Positions 1 through 8,719 of a stretch of DNA of 64,000 nt are shown here, piece after piece. The stretch lies in assembly GCA_023435705.1 (NCBI GenBank), contig JAEYRH010000005.1:124001-188000 (forward strand), written 5' to 3'. The notes beneath the pieces are model-generated. The model saw only the letters and a program-made list of their open reading frames with translations. It was not told where the DNA came from and did not search any database. Source of the DNA: Bacillota bacterium. GTDB lineage: Bacteria > Bacillota > Clostridia > Christensenellales > UMGS416. How positions within the stretch are numbered: position 1 is the stretch's first letter; the number at the start of each line of letters is the position of its first letter. A program made the position numbers and the translations under genes.

Positions 1-2091
1 TGCAGCCTCAACTCTTTCCTTTCTGGAAATTGGCTTAACAGCAAATGAAACAAACTCAAACACATCAAACAGATCGCTCTTCTCTGCATCAATAAGACGT
101 TGTAGAGTTGCCAACTCAGCAGCACCATATCCCGCATCCGTTAGTCTCTCCAAGAAAGCCTTTCGCGTTGCCGGATTCGACCAGATGGAGCGCAACTCAT
201 CTTCATTCTTGAAGAAGTCGGGCAATACTCCAAAAAGATTATGCAAAAACTCCTCAGCTGATATTGGCTTTCCATCAGCACTCAGAAATAAGGTTGAGAT
301 CATATGCTGTATTTCACGATCTTTACCATCTCGCAGTTTGATTTTTATTTTCTTCTTTTTCCCTCCTTCAGGGTCGGGGTTCTCCGGATCAGTCGGGTCT
401 ATGGGTTCCCCCGGCGTTGGTGGCGCGGGATGAGGCTCAGGCTTAGGTTCCGGCTCAAGCGGCTCACCATCCCACTCAGGGTCTAGGAAATGATGATAGG
501 CATCGACAAAATCATAGATAGTGAAGAATTCTTTGCCCTCGAATAGCCGTGTGCCACGCCCTATAATTTGCTTAAATTCGATGATTGTGTTGATAGGCCG
601 CATAAGAACGATATTACGAATATTTCGGGCATCAACACCTGTAGAAAGCTTCTGTGATGAGGTGAGGATTGTGGGTATAGTCTTGTCATTGTCGCGAAAA
701 TCCTTCAAATACTGATCACCAATCGCGCCATCTTTGGCAGTAACACGCACACAATAGAAGGGGTCTGTGCTCGTTGCATACTGATTGATCAAATCTCTGA
801 CAGCCAACGCATGGTCTTGGGTAGCACAAAAAACAATCGTCTTCTCATTTTGATTAATCTGGTCAAGAAAAATCTTAACCCTCGCAGCTTCCCTCTCCTT
901 GATTTCTATGATCTTATTAAAATCAGGCTCCTCATATACCCGGCCTTCTTCCACTTCACCCTCAATGATATGGTCATCAGGTGTGTAAACATAATCATCA
1001 ATGGTAGTTTTTATCCGCTTCACTTTAAACGGAGTCAGGAAACCATCATTGATACCTTCCTTTAATGAGTAGATATATACAGGCTCCCCAAAGTATCTAT
1101 AAGTATCAACATTGTCTTTCCTTTTCGGTGTCGCCGTTAATCCAAGCTGCACAGCAGGGGCAAAGTATTCCAGTATCCCACGCCAATTGCCCTCGTCATT
1201 AGCTCCTCCCCGGTGGCACTCGTCAATAATAATCAAATCAAAGTAATCAGCAGGGTATTCCCCGAAATAGGGTTGATTATCCTTGCCACACATAAAGGTT
1301 TGGAAGATGGTGAAGAATACATTACCGTTGGTCGGTACTCTTCCTCCTCTCTTGCTGATTTCATCGGGATTGATACGAACCAAAGCATCTTCAGGAAATG
1401 CAGAGAAATCATTAAATGCCTGGTTAGCTAGAATGTTTCTGTCTGCAAGAAATAAAACACGCGGCCTACGAGTACCATCTCGCTTCAAATTCCATTTCGT
1501 TTGAAATAGCTTCCAAGTAATTTCAAATGCAATGTGTGTTTTTCCTGTTCCTGTTGCCAATGTCAACAATATACGGTTCTTCTTCTCGGCTATTGCGGTC
1601 AATACGTTGTTTACGGCAATTTCTTGATAATACCGAACGGGTTTTACACCTCCAATATCGTTGAAAGGTACTGAGTCAAATTTGTCTCTCCACTCGTTTT
1701 GGCTAGAGAATATCATGTTCCATAATTCGTCTGGCGATGGGTAAGAGGCAACTACACCTTCCTTGCCTGTCTTCATGTTTATCTGGTATATCTCTTTGCC
1801 GTTGCTGGAATATGTGTAGGCAAGACTGAGTTTATGGGCATATTCTTTTGCCTGAGCTACACCTTCTCCAACTTCCAGTTCATCACTCTTCGCCTCAATA
1901 ACAGCAAGCTTTCGCCCTTGATACACAAGCACATAATCGGCAATCACAGGTTTACCACGCTTGCCCCCGGTTTGCAGCTTGCCAAGGGTAATGTGGTGTT
2001 CACGAAGAATTCTGGAACCTTCGATCACACCCCAGCCGCATTGCTTCAATTGAGGGTCTATTTGTTCGGCTCTGGTTTCAGCTTCGTTCAT
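1..2091 (-). CDS. hsdR: Type I restriction enzyme R subunit (partial, 3' end beyond window)
   Basis: This is the ATP-dependent translocase and nuclease subunit of a type I restriction enzyme. About 697 codons from the start are present; the C-terminus is cut by the window edge. A PD-(D/E)xK nuclease core is visible at D52 and E66-A-K68. A Walker A motif (ATGTGKT) lies near residues 178-184 and a DEAD-type box (DECH) near residue 290, followed by the second RecA-like domain ending in a QIIGRGTR motif VI. A Pro/Glu-rich linker (about bases 390-480) precedes the C-terminal, HsdM-contacting region. The ATG at 2091 follows an AGGAGG site that sits inside the last codons of hsdS, with two bases between hsdS stop and this start, so translation is probably coupled. 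It is the last gene of hsdM-hsdS-hsdR. Confidence 0.93.
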   Translation of the reverse strand, partial: MNEAETRAEQIDPQLKQCGWGVIEGSRILREHHITLGKLQTGGKRGKPVIADYVLVYQGRKLAVIEAKSDELEVGEGVAQAKEYAHKLSLAYTYSSNGKEIYQINMKTGKEGVVASYPSPDELWNMIFSSQNEWRDKFDSVPFNDIGGVKPVRYYQEIAVNNVLTAIAEKKNRILLTLATGTGKTHIAFEITWKLFQTKWNLKRDGTRRPRVLFLADRNILANQAFNDFSAFPEDALVRINPDEISKRGGRVPTNGNVFFTIFQTFMCGKDNQPYFGEYPADYFDLIIIDECHRGGANDEGNWRGILEYFAPAVQLGLTATPKRKDNVDTYRYFGEPVYIYSLKEGINDGFLTPFKVKRIKTTIDDYVYTPDDHIIEGEVEEGRVYEEPDFNKIIEIKEREAARVKIFLDQINQNEKTIVFCATQDHALAVRDLINQYATSTDPFYCVRVTAKDGAIGDQYLKDFRDNDKTIPTILTSSQKLSTGVDARNIRNIVLMRPINTIIEFKQIIGRGTRLFEGKEFFTIYDFVDAYHHFLDPEWDGEPLEPEPKPEPHPAPPTPGEPIDPTDPENPDPEGGKKKKIKIKLRDGKDREIQHMISTLFLSADGKPISAEEFLHNLFGVLPDFFKNEDELRSIWSNPATRKAFLERLTDAGYGAAELATLQRLIDAEKSDLFDVFEFVSFAVKPISRKERVEAA

Positions 2092-2093
2092 GG

Positions 2094-3314
2094 TTAACCT
2101 CCTGTGAGTTCACCTTTGAAGGCTTTCTGGAGGATGGATTTCTTAAAACTATCTAGTGATCTAAGCTTTTGCTGATAACATAAACAAAGCTTTTCGCTCT
2201 CATCTTTTGCTACATCAAGTTTGTTGACAATAGCATCCTGCACACCCATAGGTGGGAGCGGGATTGTACTGCTCAAGATCCTTTTCGGAGCAGTATGCTT
2301 TACCATGGTTCCAGTTGCTGATTCCTTTATTGAGTTTAGGTATCTAGTTGTCTGAAGATAATAGTACAAATACCTTATGTTTATTGACGGTTTTATGTTA
2401 GCGAACCTCCCGATTCGTTGATTGTGGAGTATGTTTTCCATTTCAATAAAAGCAGGCCTACCAAGAATTTTCATTTTTGATGATAAATCGGTCATAACAA
2501 CAACAAGATCACCTTTGTCAAATAAATAGACTCTTGAATAATCACCAATACACCTTTTTGTGTTCTTCTCAGTAAAACTTAGTTTCCCATTTTCTGAGAA
2601 ATTTCCTGGTGTGATCACAATTGGGGTCTTGCCTTGGTAGTTATCTTCAAAATCTTTACTCTCAAAGGCATATCCATGCTTTATATCACAGAGACTACTT
2701 AACACCTTTTTTTCATGTTCCTCTCCCAATTTGATAAATGTTCCCTGCAAATATGTACTAAAAAACTCCCTTGCGTTATTTAGGTTCTTCTCAGCGTTTT
2801 CTTTTGCTTTGTCTATTGTAGAAAAAACCTCATCAAGAATGGTCACAATGTGCTTTTGTTCAGGGAGCGGGGGAACAGGTATAACTAAATTTCTTATTTT
2901 TTCTTGAGATATATTAGGCTGTGCATTGCCAACAGCTTGCCGAATTAACGATTCTCTCATATTTAGAAAACAGTAGTATAGAAACTCAGGCAAAACTTCT
3001 TTGTTTGGCAGTATCCCACATACTGCTTGGTTTGTTGCTGCTTCGAGCCTCAAAATGCCAACTTGGCCTGCTGTTGCACCGTACATTGCAACCAAAACAG
3101 TATTCTTTGGGAATATTTTAGCAGCTGAGTTTTTCAAGCCCAACTCAGTGATGTAATAACTCGCTTCAGATATTTCTCCCTGGTTCACTTCACCACTCAT
3201 GAGCCAAGGGATGGTACCCCCCTCGTAATAATCCTTATTGGACTTTAGCGGAGTCCCGCCTGCCCGTGTAATGCAGAATTGACCAATCATTTTGGTATTC
3301 CAACAATTTTTCAT
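2094..3314 (-). CDS. hsdS: Type I restriction-modification specificity subunit
   Basis: This 406-residue protein selects the bipartite DNA target for the HsdM methylase and HsdR nuclease. It has the standard two-fold layout: an N-terminal target recognition domain, a conserved helix starting at PVPPLPEQKHIV (about residues 148-195), a second recognition domain, and a second helix starting at IPLPPMGVQ (about 350-400). The two domains differ in sequence, so a bipartite asymmetric target is expected, but its bases cannot be read from sequence. The start ATG overlaps the hsdM stop in an ATGA, with GGGAG upstream. No extra partial hsdS copy or flanking inverted repeat that would allow phase variation is seen. 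Confidence 0.93.
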   Translation of the reverse strand: MKNCWNTKMIGQFCITRAGGTPLKSNKDYYEGGTIPWLMSGEVNQGEISEASYYITELGLKNSAAKIFPKNTVLVAMYGATAGQVGILRLEAATNQAVCGILPNKEVLPEFLYYCFLNMRESLIRQAVGNAQPNISQEKIRNLVIPVPPLPEQKHIVTILDEVFSTIDKAKENAEKNLNNAREFFSTYLQGTFIKLGEEHEKKVLSSLCDIKHGYAFESKDFEDNYQGKTPIVITPGNFSENGKLSFTEKNTKRCIGDYSRVYLFDKGDLVVVMTDLSSKMKILGRPAFIEMENILHNQRIGRFANIKPSINIRYLYYYLQTTRYLNSIKESATGTMVKHTAPKRILSSTIPLPPMGVQDAIVNKLDVAKDESEKLCLCYQQKLRSLDSFKKSILQKAFKGELTGG

Positions 3315-4765
3315 AAAAGCTCCCTAATTCCACTCAAAATCTCCGCGCTCTCTTCATCCAACGCGGCAATCTCGTCCAATATCTCTTGCGGGTCTCTTAA
3401 AACTACTTCCTCTTTCCTGTTCGGGTTCTTCACCGAAAGATCGCAGCTCTCTTTATTTACACCCCCTATTTGCACAGTCCATGAATTCACAGAATCGGCC
3501 TTTGTTTTCTGCAACTCCACAAACTCTGCTAAATCCGCTTCACTCAGCGGCGCGGTCTTGCCTAAGTTTCTATCCAGATTTAATTGATAGTACCAAATAC
3601 TCCTTGTTGGTGCACCCTTCTGGAAGAATAACACCACAGTCTTTACCCCTGCCCCGGCGAACACCCCACCGGGCAAATCAAGCACTGTATGCAGATTGCA
3701 GCTATCCAACAGCTGCCTCCTCAAGCTTACCGAAGCATTGTCTGTATTTGACAAAAAAGTGTTCTTAATAACAATACCAGCACTGCCCCCAGCTCTCAGA
3801 ATTTTGATAAAATGCTGCAAAAACAAAAAGGCAGTTTCCCCGGTCTTGATGGGGAAATTTTGCTGAACCTCAGCCCGTTCTTTCCCACCAAATGGAGGGT
3901 TTGCCAATACTATATCGTAACGGTCTTTTTCTTGTATGTCCGAAAGGTTTTCAGATAGTGTATTCGTGTGCTGAATATTTGGAGCCTCAATACCATGTAA
4001 TATCATGTTCATTGTGCCGATGATATACGCCAATGACTTTTTTTCTTTCCCATAGAAAGTGCATTTTTGAAGGGCTTCCATATCACTGGTAGATAATGTT
4101 TTGCTTGCCTTCAGATATTCGAATGCTTCCACAAGGAATCCAGCTGAGCCAACAGCACCATCGTATATTTTGTTGCCAATGAGAGGTGCAACAACCTTAA
4201 CAATCGTCCTGATAAGAGGCCGGGGGGTGTAGTATTCACCGCCGTTACGCCCCGCATTGCCCATATTTTGTATCTTGCCTTCATACAGGTGAGACATTTC
4301 ATGTTTTTCTGCATGGGAGCGAAAACGCAATCCGTCAATCATATTGAGGATTTCCCGCATGTTATAACCACTTTGGATTTTGTTTTTTAGCTCATTGAAT
4401 ATTTCACCTATTTTGTACTCTATTGTGTCAGGGCTTTCGGCCTCAGTTTTGAATTTCTTGAGGTAGGGGAAGAGCTTGAGATCAACAAAATCTTTTAAGT
4501 CATCGCCAGTAAGTGCCTTATGGTAATCCACCTTACCGTCAGAGTCCTTTGGCACAGCCCATGTTTCCCACTTATACTCAGAGATAATTATATCCGAGTA
4601 CGTTTTGCCGGTTAACAACGCAGCCATTTTCCGGTCTTTTTCTAAGTCATCAAGGTATTTTAAGAAGAGTATCCATGATGTTTGCTCTACATAATCAAGC
4701 TCGCTGCTGCATCCTGCATCTTTATGAAGAATATCATCAATGTTCTTGAAAGTCTGTTCGAACAT
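3311..4765 (-). CDS. hsdM: Type I restriction-modification methyltransferase subunit
   Basis: This 484-residue N6-adenine DNA methyltransferase works as HsdM2S for modification and HsdR2M2S for restriction. The N-terminal HsdM domain spans about residues 5-140. The family motif NGGEYYTPRPL precedes the SAM-binding site (DGAVGSAGFL, where the more usual form begins DPACGTGG), and the catalytic motif is NPPF within LANPPFGG. Length is typical for the family. The ATG at 4765 has AAGGAG 5 bases upstream and a strong promoter about 47 bases upstream, so it opens the hsdMSR operon. Confidence 0.95.
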   Translation of the reverse strand: MFEQTFKNIDDILHKDAGCSSELDYVEQTSWILFLKYLDDLEKDRKMAALLTGKTYSDIIISEYKWETWAVPKDSDGKVDYHKALTGDDLKDFVDLKLFPYLKKFKTEAESPDTIEYKIGEIFNELKNKIQSGYNMREILNMIDGLRFRSHAEKHEMSHLYEGKIQNMGNAGRNGGEYYTPRPLIRTIVKVVAPLIGNKIYDGAVGSAGFLVEAFEYLKASKTLSTSDMEALQKCTFYGKEKKSLAYIIGTMNMILHGIEAPNIQHTNTLSENLSDIQEKDRYDIVLANPPFGGKERAEVQQNFPIKTGETAFLFLQHFIKILRAGGSAGIVIKNTFLSNTDNASVSLRRQLLDSCNLHTVLDLPGGVFAGAGVKTVVLFFQKGAPTRSIWYYQLNLDRNLGKTAPLSEADLAEFVELQKTKADSVNSWTVQIGGVNKESCDLSVKNPNRKEEVVLRDPQEILDEIAALDEESAEILSGIRELL

Positions 4766-4770
4766 AGTGT

Positions 4771-4840
4771 CTCCTTATAATTCACAATCTGACAATAACA
4801 ATGCTTTTTGTATTATAACATGGTATTCACTTTATGCGAA
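4771..4840 (-). promoter_or_regulatory. Promoter and RBS of hsdMSR
   Basis: On the minus strand a perfect -10 TATAAT (4812-4817) stands 17 bases from a weak -35 TTCGCA (4835-4840). The ribosome site AAGGAG is at 4771-4776. This would drive the whole restriction operon. Confidence 0.65.
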
Positions 4841-5214
4841 GTTTATCATTAATTGGTAGATGTTTCTATGCAGTTAACCACAGTCTAGAGAATTCGGCCA
4901 ATATAGAATTTTTACAAATCGCGCGTGCCCCCCAGCGTCTAAGAGGTAGGGGCAGGGCATCTCCCCCTGCCCCCCAATAGGGGATAGGGGGTACTCATAC
5001 TAGACAGAAAGGCAGGGGATTGCTCCCGCTGCCCTTGCTCACTGCTCTTGATACGACATCCCCCAAAACTGCACGTTTACGGGATGTATTCAGCTATGTA
5101 TGAGCCGCTGCAATCGCATCATCATCTTTCGGTAGGGTCAATCATGCAGCACATATATTATGCGGTAATAGCGGCCTATTTGAGCCCAAATTGTTACCGG
5201 AATAATACACTGAG
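4841..5214. other. Non-coding stretch with a GC-rich inverted repeat
   Basis: No convincing gene is seen here. A perfect 9-bp inverted repeat, GGGGCAGGG (4949-4957) and CCCTGCCCC (4965-4973) with a 7-base loop, sits in an otherwise AT-rich region, followed by more G runs up to 4991. It lacks a T tract on either strand, so it is not an ordinary terminator. Confidence 0.4.
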
Positions 5215-5400
5215 CTATTCGGCGTTTTGTCTTGTTTTTCGCTTTCTCCTTTCAAATCTGCGGCACGAAATCAACGCAGCCCGATAACTCATCTTGCAAT
5301 CACCCTTGCACTTCAAGCATAACTTGTTGTATCGAATCCTACCATGTTCGCCAATCCAGTACTGCCACTCCTCAAAACGTTTCTTCGACATTCTAGGCAA
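5215..5400 (-). CDS. Small Cys-rich protein of the mobile element
   Basis: This is a 61-residue basic protein with a Cys pattern CLKCKGDC and a later ISC, which could form a small metal site. I chose the TTG at 5400 because GGAGGG (5409-5414) lies 8 bases upstream; an in-frame ATG at 5445 has no good ribosome site. Similar short CxxC-xxx-C proteins are, from memory, common in phage and ICE accessory regions of Clostridia, but I cannot assign a function. It is on the same strand as the excisionase-like gene and the 150-residue gene upstream and could be co-transcribed with them. Confidence 0.5.
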   Translation of the reverse strand: MPRMSKKRFEEWQYWIGEHGRIRYNKLCLKCKGDCKMSYRAALISCRRFERRKRKTRQNAE

Positions 5401-5560
5401 TAAACATGCCCTCCATTTCATTATCTGGAAGGAATACCCCTGCATATGCTATCTTCTGCTGAAGTACCACATATAAGGGTATCAGGTTGCGGTAATGCTC
5501 TGGCTATTCGCAATAGCCCAAGCCTTTAGCGCGTGTGGAAAATCCCATACTGTGAGTGTG

Positions 5561-5692
5561 TCATTTTACATATTCAGCCCCTGTTCGGATTCTATCCCCA
5601 TTGGAAAAGCACACATTCATTTGTCCGGTGAATAATGCCTTGTACCCGGCATGTTTACTGAAGCCTCTCCTCCCCGGCATATTCAACCCCAT
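5561..5692 (-). CDS. Possible 43-residue peptide
   Basis: A short minus-strand reading frame (ATG 5692, stop 5561) lies between the 150-residue gene and the Cys-rich gene and ends in CFSNGDRIRTGAEYVK. It fills an otherwise empty gap of about 340 bases in a run of same-strand genes. The ribosome site is weak, and I do not recognise the product, so this may be chance. Confidence 0.25.
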   Translation of the reverse strand: MGLNMPGRRGFSKHAGYKALFTGQMNVCFSNGDRIRTGAEYVK

Positions 5693-5743
5693 AATGGCAT
5701 CTGGAATATGTAAAACCACTCATCCTTTATATATCTACCAGCC

Positions 5744-6196
5744 TCAGTTGTCGAAAGCATCGCTTCTGGGAGCCAGTTTCCCAACATGCGGCCTCAATTC
5801 ATCCTTTGGTATAGCGAATCCTGGAGTTCCGTAGTCCTTCCATCGTTCAGAAAATCCGTAGATTGACACTTCCCTTGTGTTGAATCCACTCCTGACACAT
5901 TTCAAGAATCCATGGCTAATTAGTGCATCCATATTGCTTCGAAATGTCCTCAAATCCCCATATAAGCTCTCGGCCTCGCTCTTTGGCATGGAGATATCGT
6001 TCTGTGTAGTTGTGCCATTACTCCTTTTTGAGAATTTCTTTTTGAGCTCGGTATACAGTCCACGTTGTGCAAGTTTCAAGCTTTTCCATGCGGGGGAATC
6101 CATCATATCCTCAGCCAACCTAACAAATCTCCCCCGGTCTTTCTTGCTCTCGAACGAATAGAATAGTTGTTCATTCTTCTTCTTGCCACCAGCCAC
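5744..6196 (-). CDS. Hypothetical protein, possible winged-helix DNA-binding/replication type
   Basis: This 150-residue protein has a basic N-terminus (KKK) and a central segment (RGLYTELKKKFSKRSNGT, then a stretch resembling two helices before GFLKCVRSGF). It reads like the short winged-helix proteins found next to xis in Clostridial integrative elements. The start is a GTG at 6196 with a modest GGTGA site, 15 bases after the excisionase-like gene, so the two probably share a transcript. The fold is inferred from pattern only. It could instead be an orphan accessory protein. Confidence 0.6.
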   Translation of the reverse strand: MAGGKKKNEQLFYSFESKKDRGRFVRLAEDMMDSPAWKSLKLAQRGLYTELKKKFSKRSNGTTTQNDISMPKSEAESLYGDLRTFRSNMDALISHGFLKCVRSGFNTREVSIYGFSERWKDYGTPGFAIPKDELRPHVGKLAPRSDAFDN

Positions 6197-6211
6197 TACT
6201 TCACCGCCAGT

Positions 6212-6439
6212 TCATCCGTCTACCCGCCTGATACCTTGAGCTTGCCCCTGCTGATTCTCGTACACATTGGCAAGCATCAATTCCTCCACCCTTGCTTTAA
6301 CAAGTTCAGTTTCCACTACCCATCTACCCCTTGCCCCACCAATCTTGTAACCTGGAAATTTCCCCGATCGAAGACCAACGTAAAGTTCATGCGGTCTCAT
6401 TCCTAGGATTGGAGCCGCTTCACGCCAGAGCATACGCAA
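6212..6439 (-). CDS. Excisionase-like helix-turn-helix protein
   Basis: This is a 75-residue protein of the MerR/HTH_17 excisionase type. A helix-turn-helix runs from LWREAAPILGM through HELYVGLRSGKFPGYKIGG, followed by a basic wing (RGRWVV) and a C-terminal helix. Such proteins bend DNA at attachment sites and bias the integrase toward excision. The TTG at 6439 has AAGGGAG (6448-6454) 8 bases away; an ATG at 6433 is 13 bases from the same site; a longer frame to 6481 has no ribosome site. It is divergent from the repressor across a 300-base control region. Confidence 0.7.
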   Translation of the reverse strand: MRMLWREAAPILGMRPHELYVGLRSGKFPGYKIGGARGRWVVETELVKARVEELMLANVYENQQGQAQGIRRVDG

Positions 6440-6569
6440 TATTGCTTCTCCCTTCCGATGATTTGTTACTTCTCCTTCCAATTGTTTTATGCAATAGGGT
6501 TATATCACAGATAATCTGTGCAAAAATATCTCTTTAATAAATTTTTAATATTATATAAGCAATCTGCGC

Positions 6570-6646
6570 TAACACTAACGCACATTAACGACTACTAACG
6601 CATACTATAAATTTGAATATTTATATAATATGTCCAATTATGGACA
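6570..6646. promoter_or_regulatory. Divergent control region with 10-bp-phased repeats and a palindrome
   Basis: Between the excisionase-like gene and the repressor, TAAC cores occur at 6570, 6576, 6586 and 6596. ACTAACGCA appears exactly twice (6574-6582 and 6594-6602), 20 bases apart, with ATTAACGAC midway. About 30 bases on is a perfect inverted repeat TGTCCA-ATTA-TGGACA (6631-6646). Spacing by whole helical turns suggests cooperative binding of the repressor or of the excisionase-like protein on one face of DNA. Which protein binds which site is unknown. Confidence 0.55.
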
Positions 6647-6701
6647 ATTCATTTTGGAATTAATAGCAAAGTCTATTCAAGAGGTCGGAGTACACATTAT
6701 G

Positions 6702-6742
6702 TTTACATGCACCATTTTTTTGTGTATACTAGTAATGGAGGA
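6702..6742 (+). promoter_or_regulatory. Promoter and RBS of the element repressor and integrase
   Basis: The -35 TTTACA (6702-6707) and -10 TATACT (6725-6730) are 17 bases apart. GGAGGA (6737-6742) lies 5 bases before the repressor ATG. The very short leader fits a lysogeny-type promoter that also reads into the integrase gene 20 bases downstream of the repressor. Confidence 0.7.
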
Positions 6743-6747
6743 AGAAT

Positions 6748-7308
6748 ATGAATACCTTTTGTGAAAACCTAAAACAAGCAAGGATCAAGAAGTGTCTTAC
6801 TCAGAAACAATTGGCTGATAAACTAGGAATCAATAAGCAAGCTATATGTAATTATGAGAAGGGGCGAAGGTATCCCGAATTTGATTTACTCTGTTCAATT
6901 GCAGACATTCTAGAGACATCGGTTGATTATTTGCTTGGTAGAGCGAAGTATGAGCGAATTGAACTTGTAGAGCTTAGCCAAAGAAGCGGATTTAGTGTAC
7001 AGGCTATAAACAAACTAGATGATGCTAGGCGATTTGAGTATAATCATGTTCTTAGCCGCTTTTTTGAGTCTAGCCAGTTTCTTGAATTTTTGAAGTATAG
7101 TAAATTCTTCATTGAAAGTAAGCCTGTGAAACCAGACTATAGGAATGGTCAAATTGTTGCAGTTCATCTGGATATTGAAAAGGAAAAAAGAGGATTCTAT
7201 GATAATGCTAGTGAACAAGCGCTCACTAAAGTCCTGGAATATAAGTTCCTTGCTATCCTAAAAGATTCAAGAGAGAGACACGAGAGTGAGATAAACACGA
7301 ATATGTAA
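6748..7308 (+). CDS. XRE-family transcriptional repressor
   Basis: This 186-residue protein has an N-terminal lambda-repressor-like helix-turn-helix (residues 5-65; LTQKQLADKLGINKQAICNYEKG), ending in the family tail SVDYLLGR. The C-terminal 120 residues match nothing I recognise and show no S24-peptidase Ser/Lys signature, so autocleavage is unlikely. Its position, divergent from the excisionase-like gene and directly before the integrase, suggests it keeps the element quiescent. The palindrome at 6631-6646 is a candidate operator. Confidence 0.85.
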   Translation: MNTFCENLKQARIKKCLTQKQLADKLGINKQAICNYEKGRRYPEFDLLCSIADILETSVDYLLGRAKYERIELVELSQRSGFSVQAINKLDDARRFEYNHVLSRFFESSQFLEFLKYSKFFIESKPVKPDYRNGQIVAVHLDIEKEKRGFYDNASEQALTKVLEYKFLAILKDSRERHESEINTNM

Positions 7309-7327
7309 TGCAAGGGGGCTAACAAAC

Positions 7328-8590
7328 ATGGCATCAATAAAGCAACGTGGCAATGGCTATCAGATAACTGTATCATGTGGCTATTCTTCCGATGGTAAAA
7401 AGATAGTTAAAACAACAACCTGGACACCTCCCGATGGCCTCACCCCCCGGCAGGTTGATAAGGCACTAGAGCAAGCTACTGCCGAATACGAGAAGAAAGT
7501 AAAGACAGGGCAATTCATGGATGACAATATCACCCTGTCCGAATACACAGACCGATGGCTTACCGAATATGCGGAAAAGCATCTGGAAGAAACCACCCTG
7601 TATTCTTACCGGATGGCTCTAGATTCCAAGATACTCCCTGCTTTGGGTCATATCCGGCTTGGTAAGCTCCAACCTGTCCAGATTCTTTCTTTCCTCAATA
7701 ACCTCTTGGAGGATGGAGTGCGGAAGGATGGAAAGGCCGGGGGCTACAGCAATCGAACCGTGAAGTATATGCATCAAATCCTATCCTCCATGCTCCAACA
7801 AGCTGTATATTGGCAAATCATCCCCTCCAACCCCTGCGAAAGGGTGAAGCCCCCGGCGAAGAAAGACCTAGGAAAGGGTAAGCTGAAGCATTTCACGGAA
7901 GAACAGGCTATCCGATTCCTTGAAGCCGTACAGGGAGAAGAAACAAAGTACCAACTGCTTGCTTACATCGGTATTTTCGGGGGATCGCGCAAGGGTGAAA
8001 TGCTTGGCCTAACATGGGATGATGTTGATTTGGAAAAGGGTATGCTGAATATAGACAAAGCCGGAACATACACCCCCGAAAAGGGGCTATTTATCAAAGA
8101 TACCAAGAATCATGGCTCCACACGCTGTATAAGCCTCCCAGATAACGTTCTAGCCTTATTGAAGCAACACAAGCGGGAACAGGCTGAACAGCGTATGAAG
8201 CTCGGAGAGCTTTGGCAAAACAACAATCTAGTATTCACCCAATGGAACGGCATGCAGATGCACACTTCCACTCCCCGGCAATGGATGAACCGGTTCATAT
8301 CAAAGTACAATGATGGAGTAACCAAATCCGATACCATTACGGACAAAGAGAAAGAGGCTATGAAGCTTCCAGCTATCCCCTTCCATGGACTGCGGCATAC
8401 ATCGGCAACACTACTGATTGCCAGCAACACCGATATACGAACGGTGTCTGCCCGCCTCGGTCATGCTCAAACCTCGACCACGATGAATATTTACTCCCAT
8501 GCATTGCAAAACTCAGACAGGAAAGCGGCTGATACTCTCCAAACTCTACTCGGAAAGAGGAAAGACAATCAGGAGAAACAGGTTGAATAA
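7328..8590 (+). CDS. int: Tyrosine-type site-specific integrase
   Basis: This 420-residue recombinase catalyses integration and excision of the element. The N-terminal arm-binding domain (residues 1-60, starting MASIKQRGNGYQI) is followed by a SAM-like core-binding domain (about 70-170) and the catalytic domain. Catalytic residues visible are Arg in GGSRKGEMLGL (about 220), His-x-x-Arg in HGLRHTSATLL (about 355), a His in LGHAQTSTT, and the nucleophile Tyr in MNIYSHAL (about 389). Length and motifs fit the Tn916/phage family. The ATG at 7328 has AAGGGGG upstream. Its 3' end lies 130 bases from tRNA-Arg, with putative arm-binding repeats between. Confidence 0.95.
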   Translation: MASIKQRGNGYQITVSCGYSSDGKKIVKTTTWTPPDGLTPRQVDKALEQATAEYEKKVKTGQFMDDNITLSEYTDRWLTEYAEKHLEETTLYSYRMALDSKILPALGHIRLGKLQPVQILSFLNNLLEDGVRKDGKAGGYSNRTVKYMHQILSSMLQQAVYWQIIPSNPCERVKPPAKKDLGKGKLKHFTEEQAIRFLEAVQGEETKYQLLAYIGIFGGSRKGEMLGLTWDDVDLEKGMLNIDKAGTYTPEKGLFIKDTKNHGSTRCISLPDNVLALLKQHKREQAEQRMKLGELWQNNNLVFTQWNGMQMHTSTPRQWMNRFISKYNDGVTKSDTITDKEKEAMKLPAIPFHGLRHTSATLLIASNTDIRTVSARLGHAQTSTTMNIYSHALQNSDRKAADTLQTLLGKRKDNQEKQVE

Positions 8591-8631
8591 TGGACTCTTG
8601 AATGCCATTCAAGACACGATTTCGAGAGAAT

Positions 8632-8653
8632 AGTAGCCAAACAGTAGCCAAAC
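8632..8653. repeat. Tandem 11-bp repeat, putative integrase arm sites
   Basis: The sequence AGTAGCCAAAC occurs twice head to tail with no spacer (8632-8642 and 8643-8653), between the integrase stop and the tRNA. Short direct repeats placed here are typical arm-type binding sites for the integrase N-terminal domain. The role is inferred from position. Confidence 0.6.
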
Positions 8654-8682
8654 GCGATATTATGACAACATCAAGCGAAAAT

Positions 8683-8718
8683 AAAAACCCTAGGAACCGC
8701 GTAATTCCTAGGGTTTTT
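8683..8718. terminator. Bidirectional terminator between int and tRNA-Arg
   Basis: This is a perfect 14-bp inverted repeat (AAAAACCCTAGGAA, 8-base loop, TTCCTAGGGTTTTT). Because the arms begin with A5 and end with T5, it can terminate both the tRNA on the minus strand and the integrase on the plus strand. It lies directly after the tRNA CCA end and may also be part of the original tRNA locus. Confidence 0.85.
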
Positions 8719-8719
8719 G

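Noticed and set aside
2094..3314. Phase-variable hsdS
   Set aside because: There is one hsdS only, with no partial copy, inverted repeat or invertase in the visible part.
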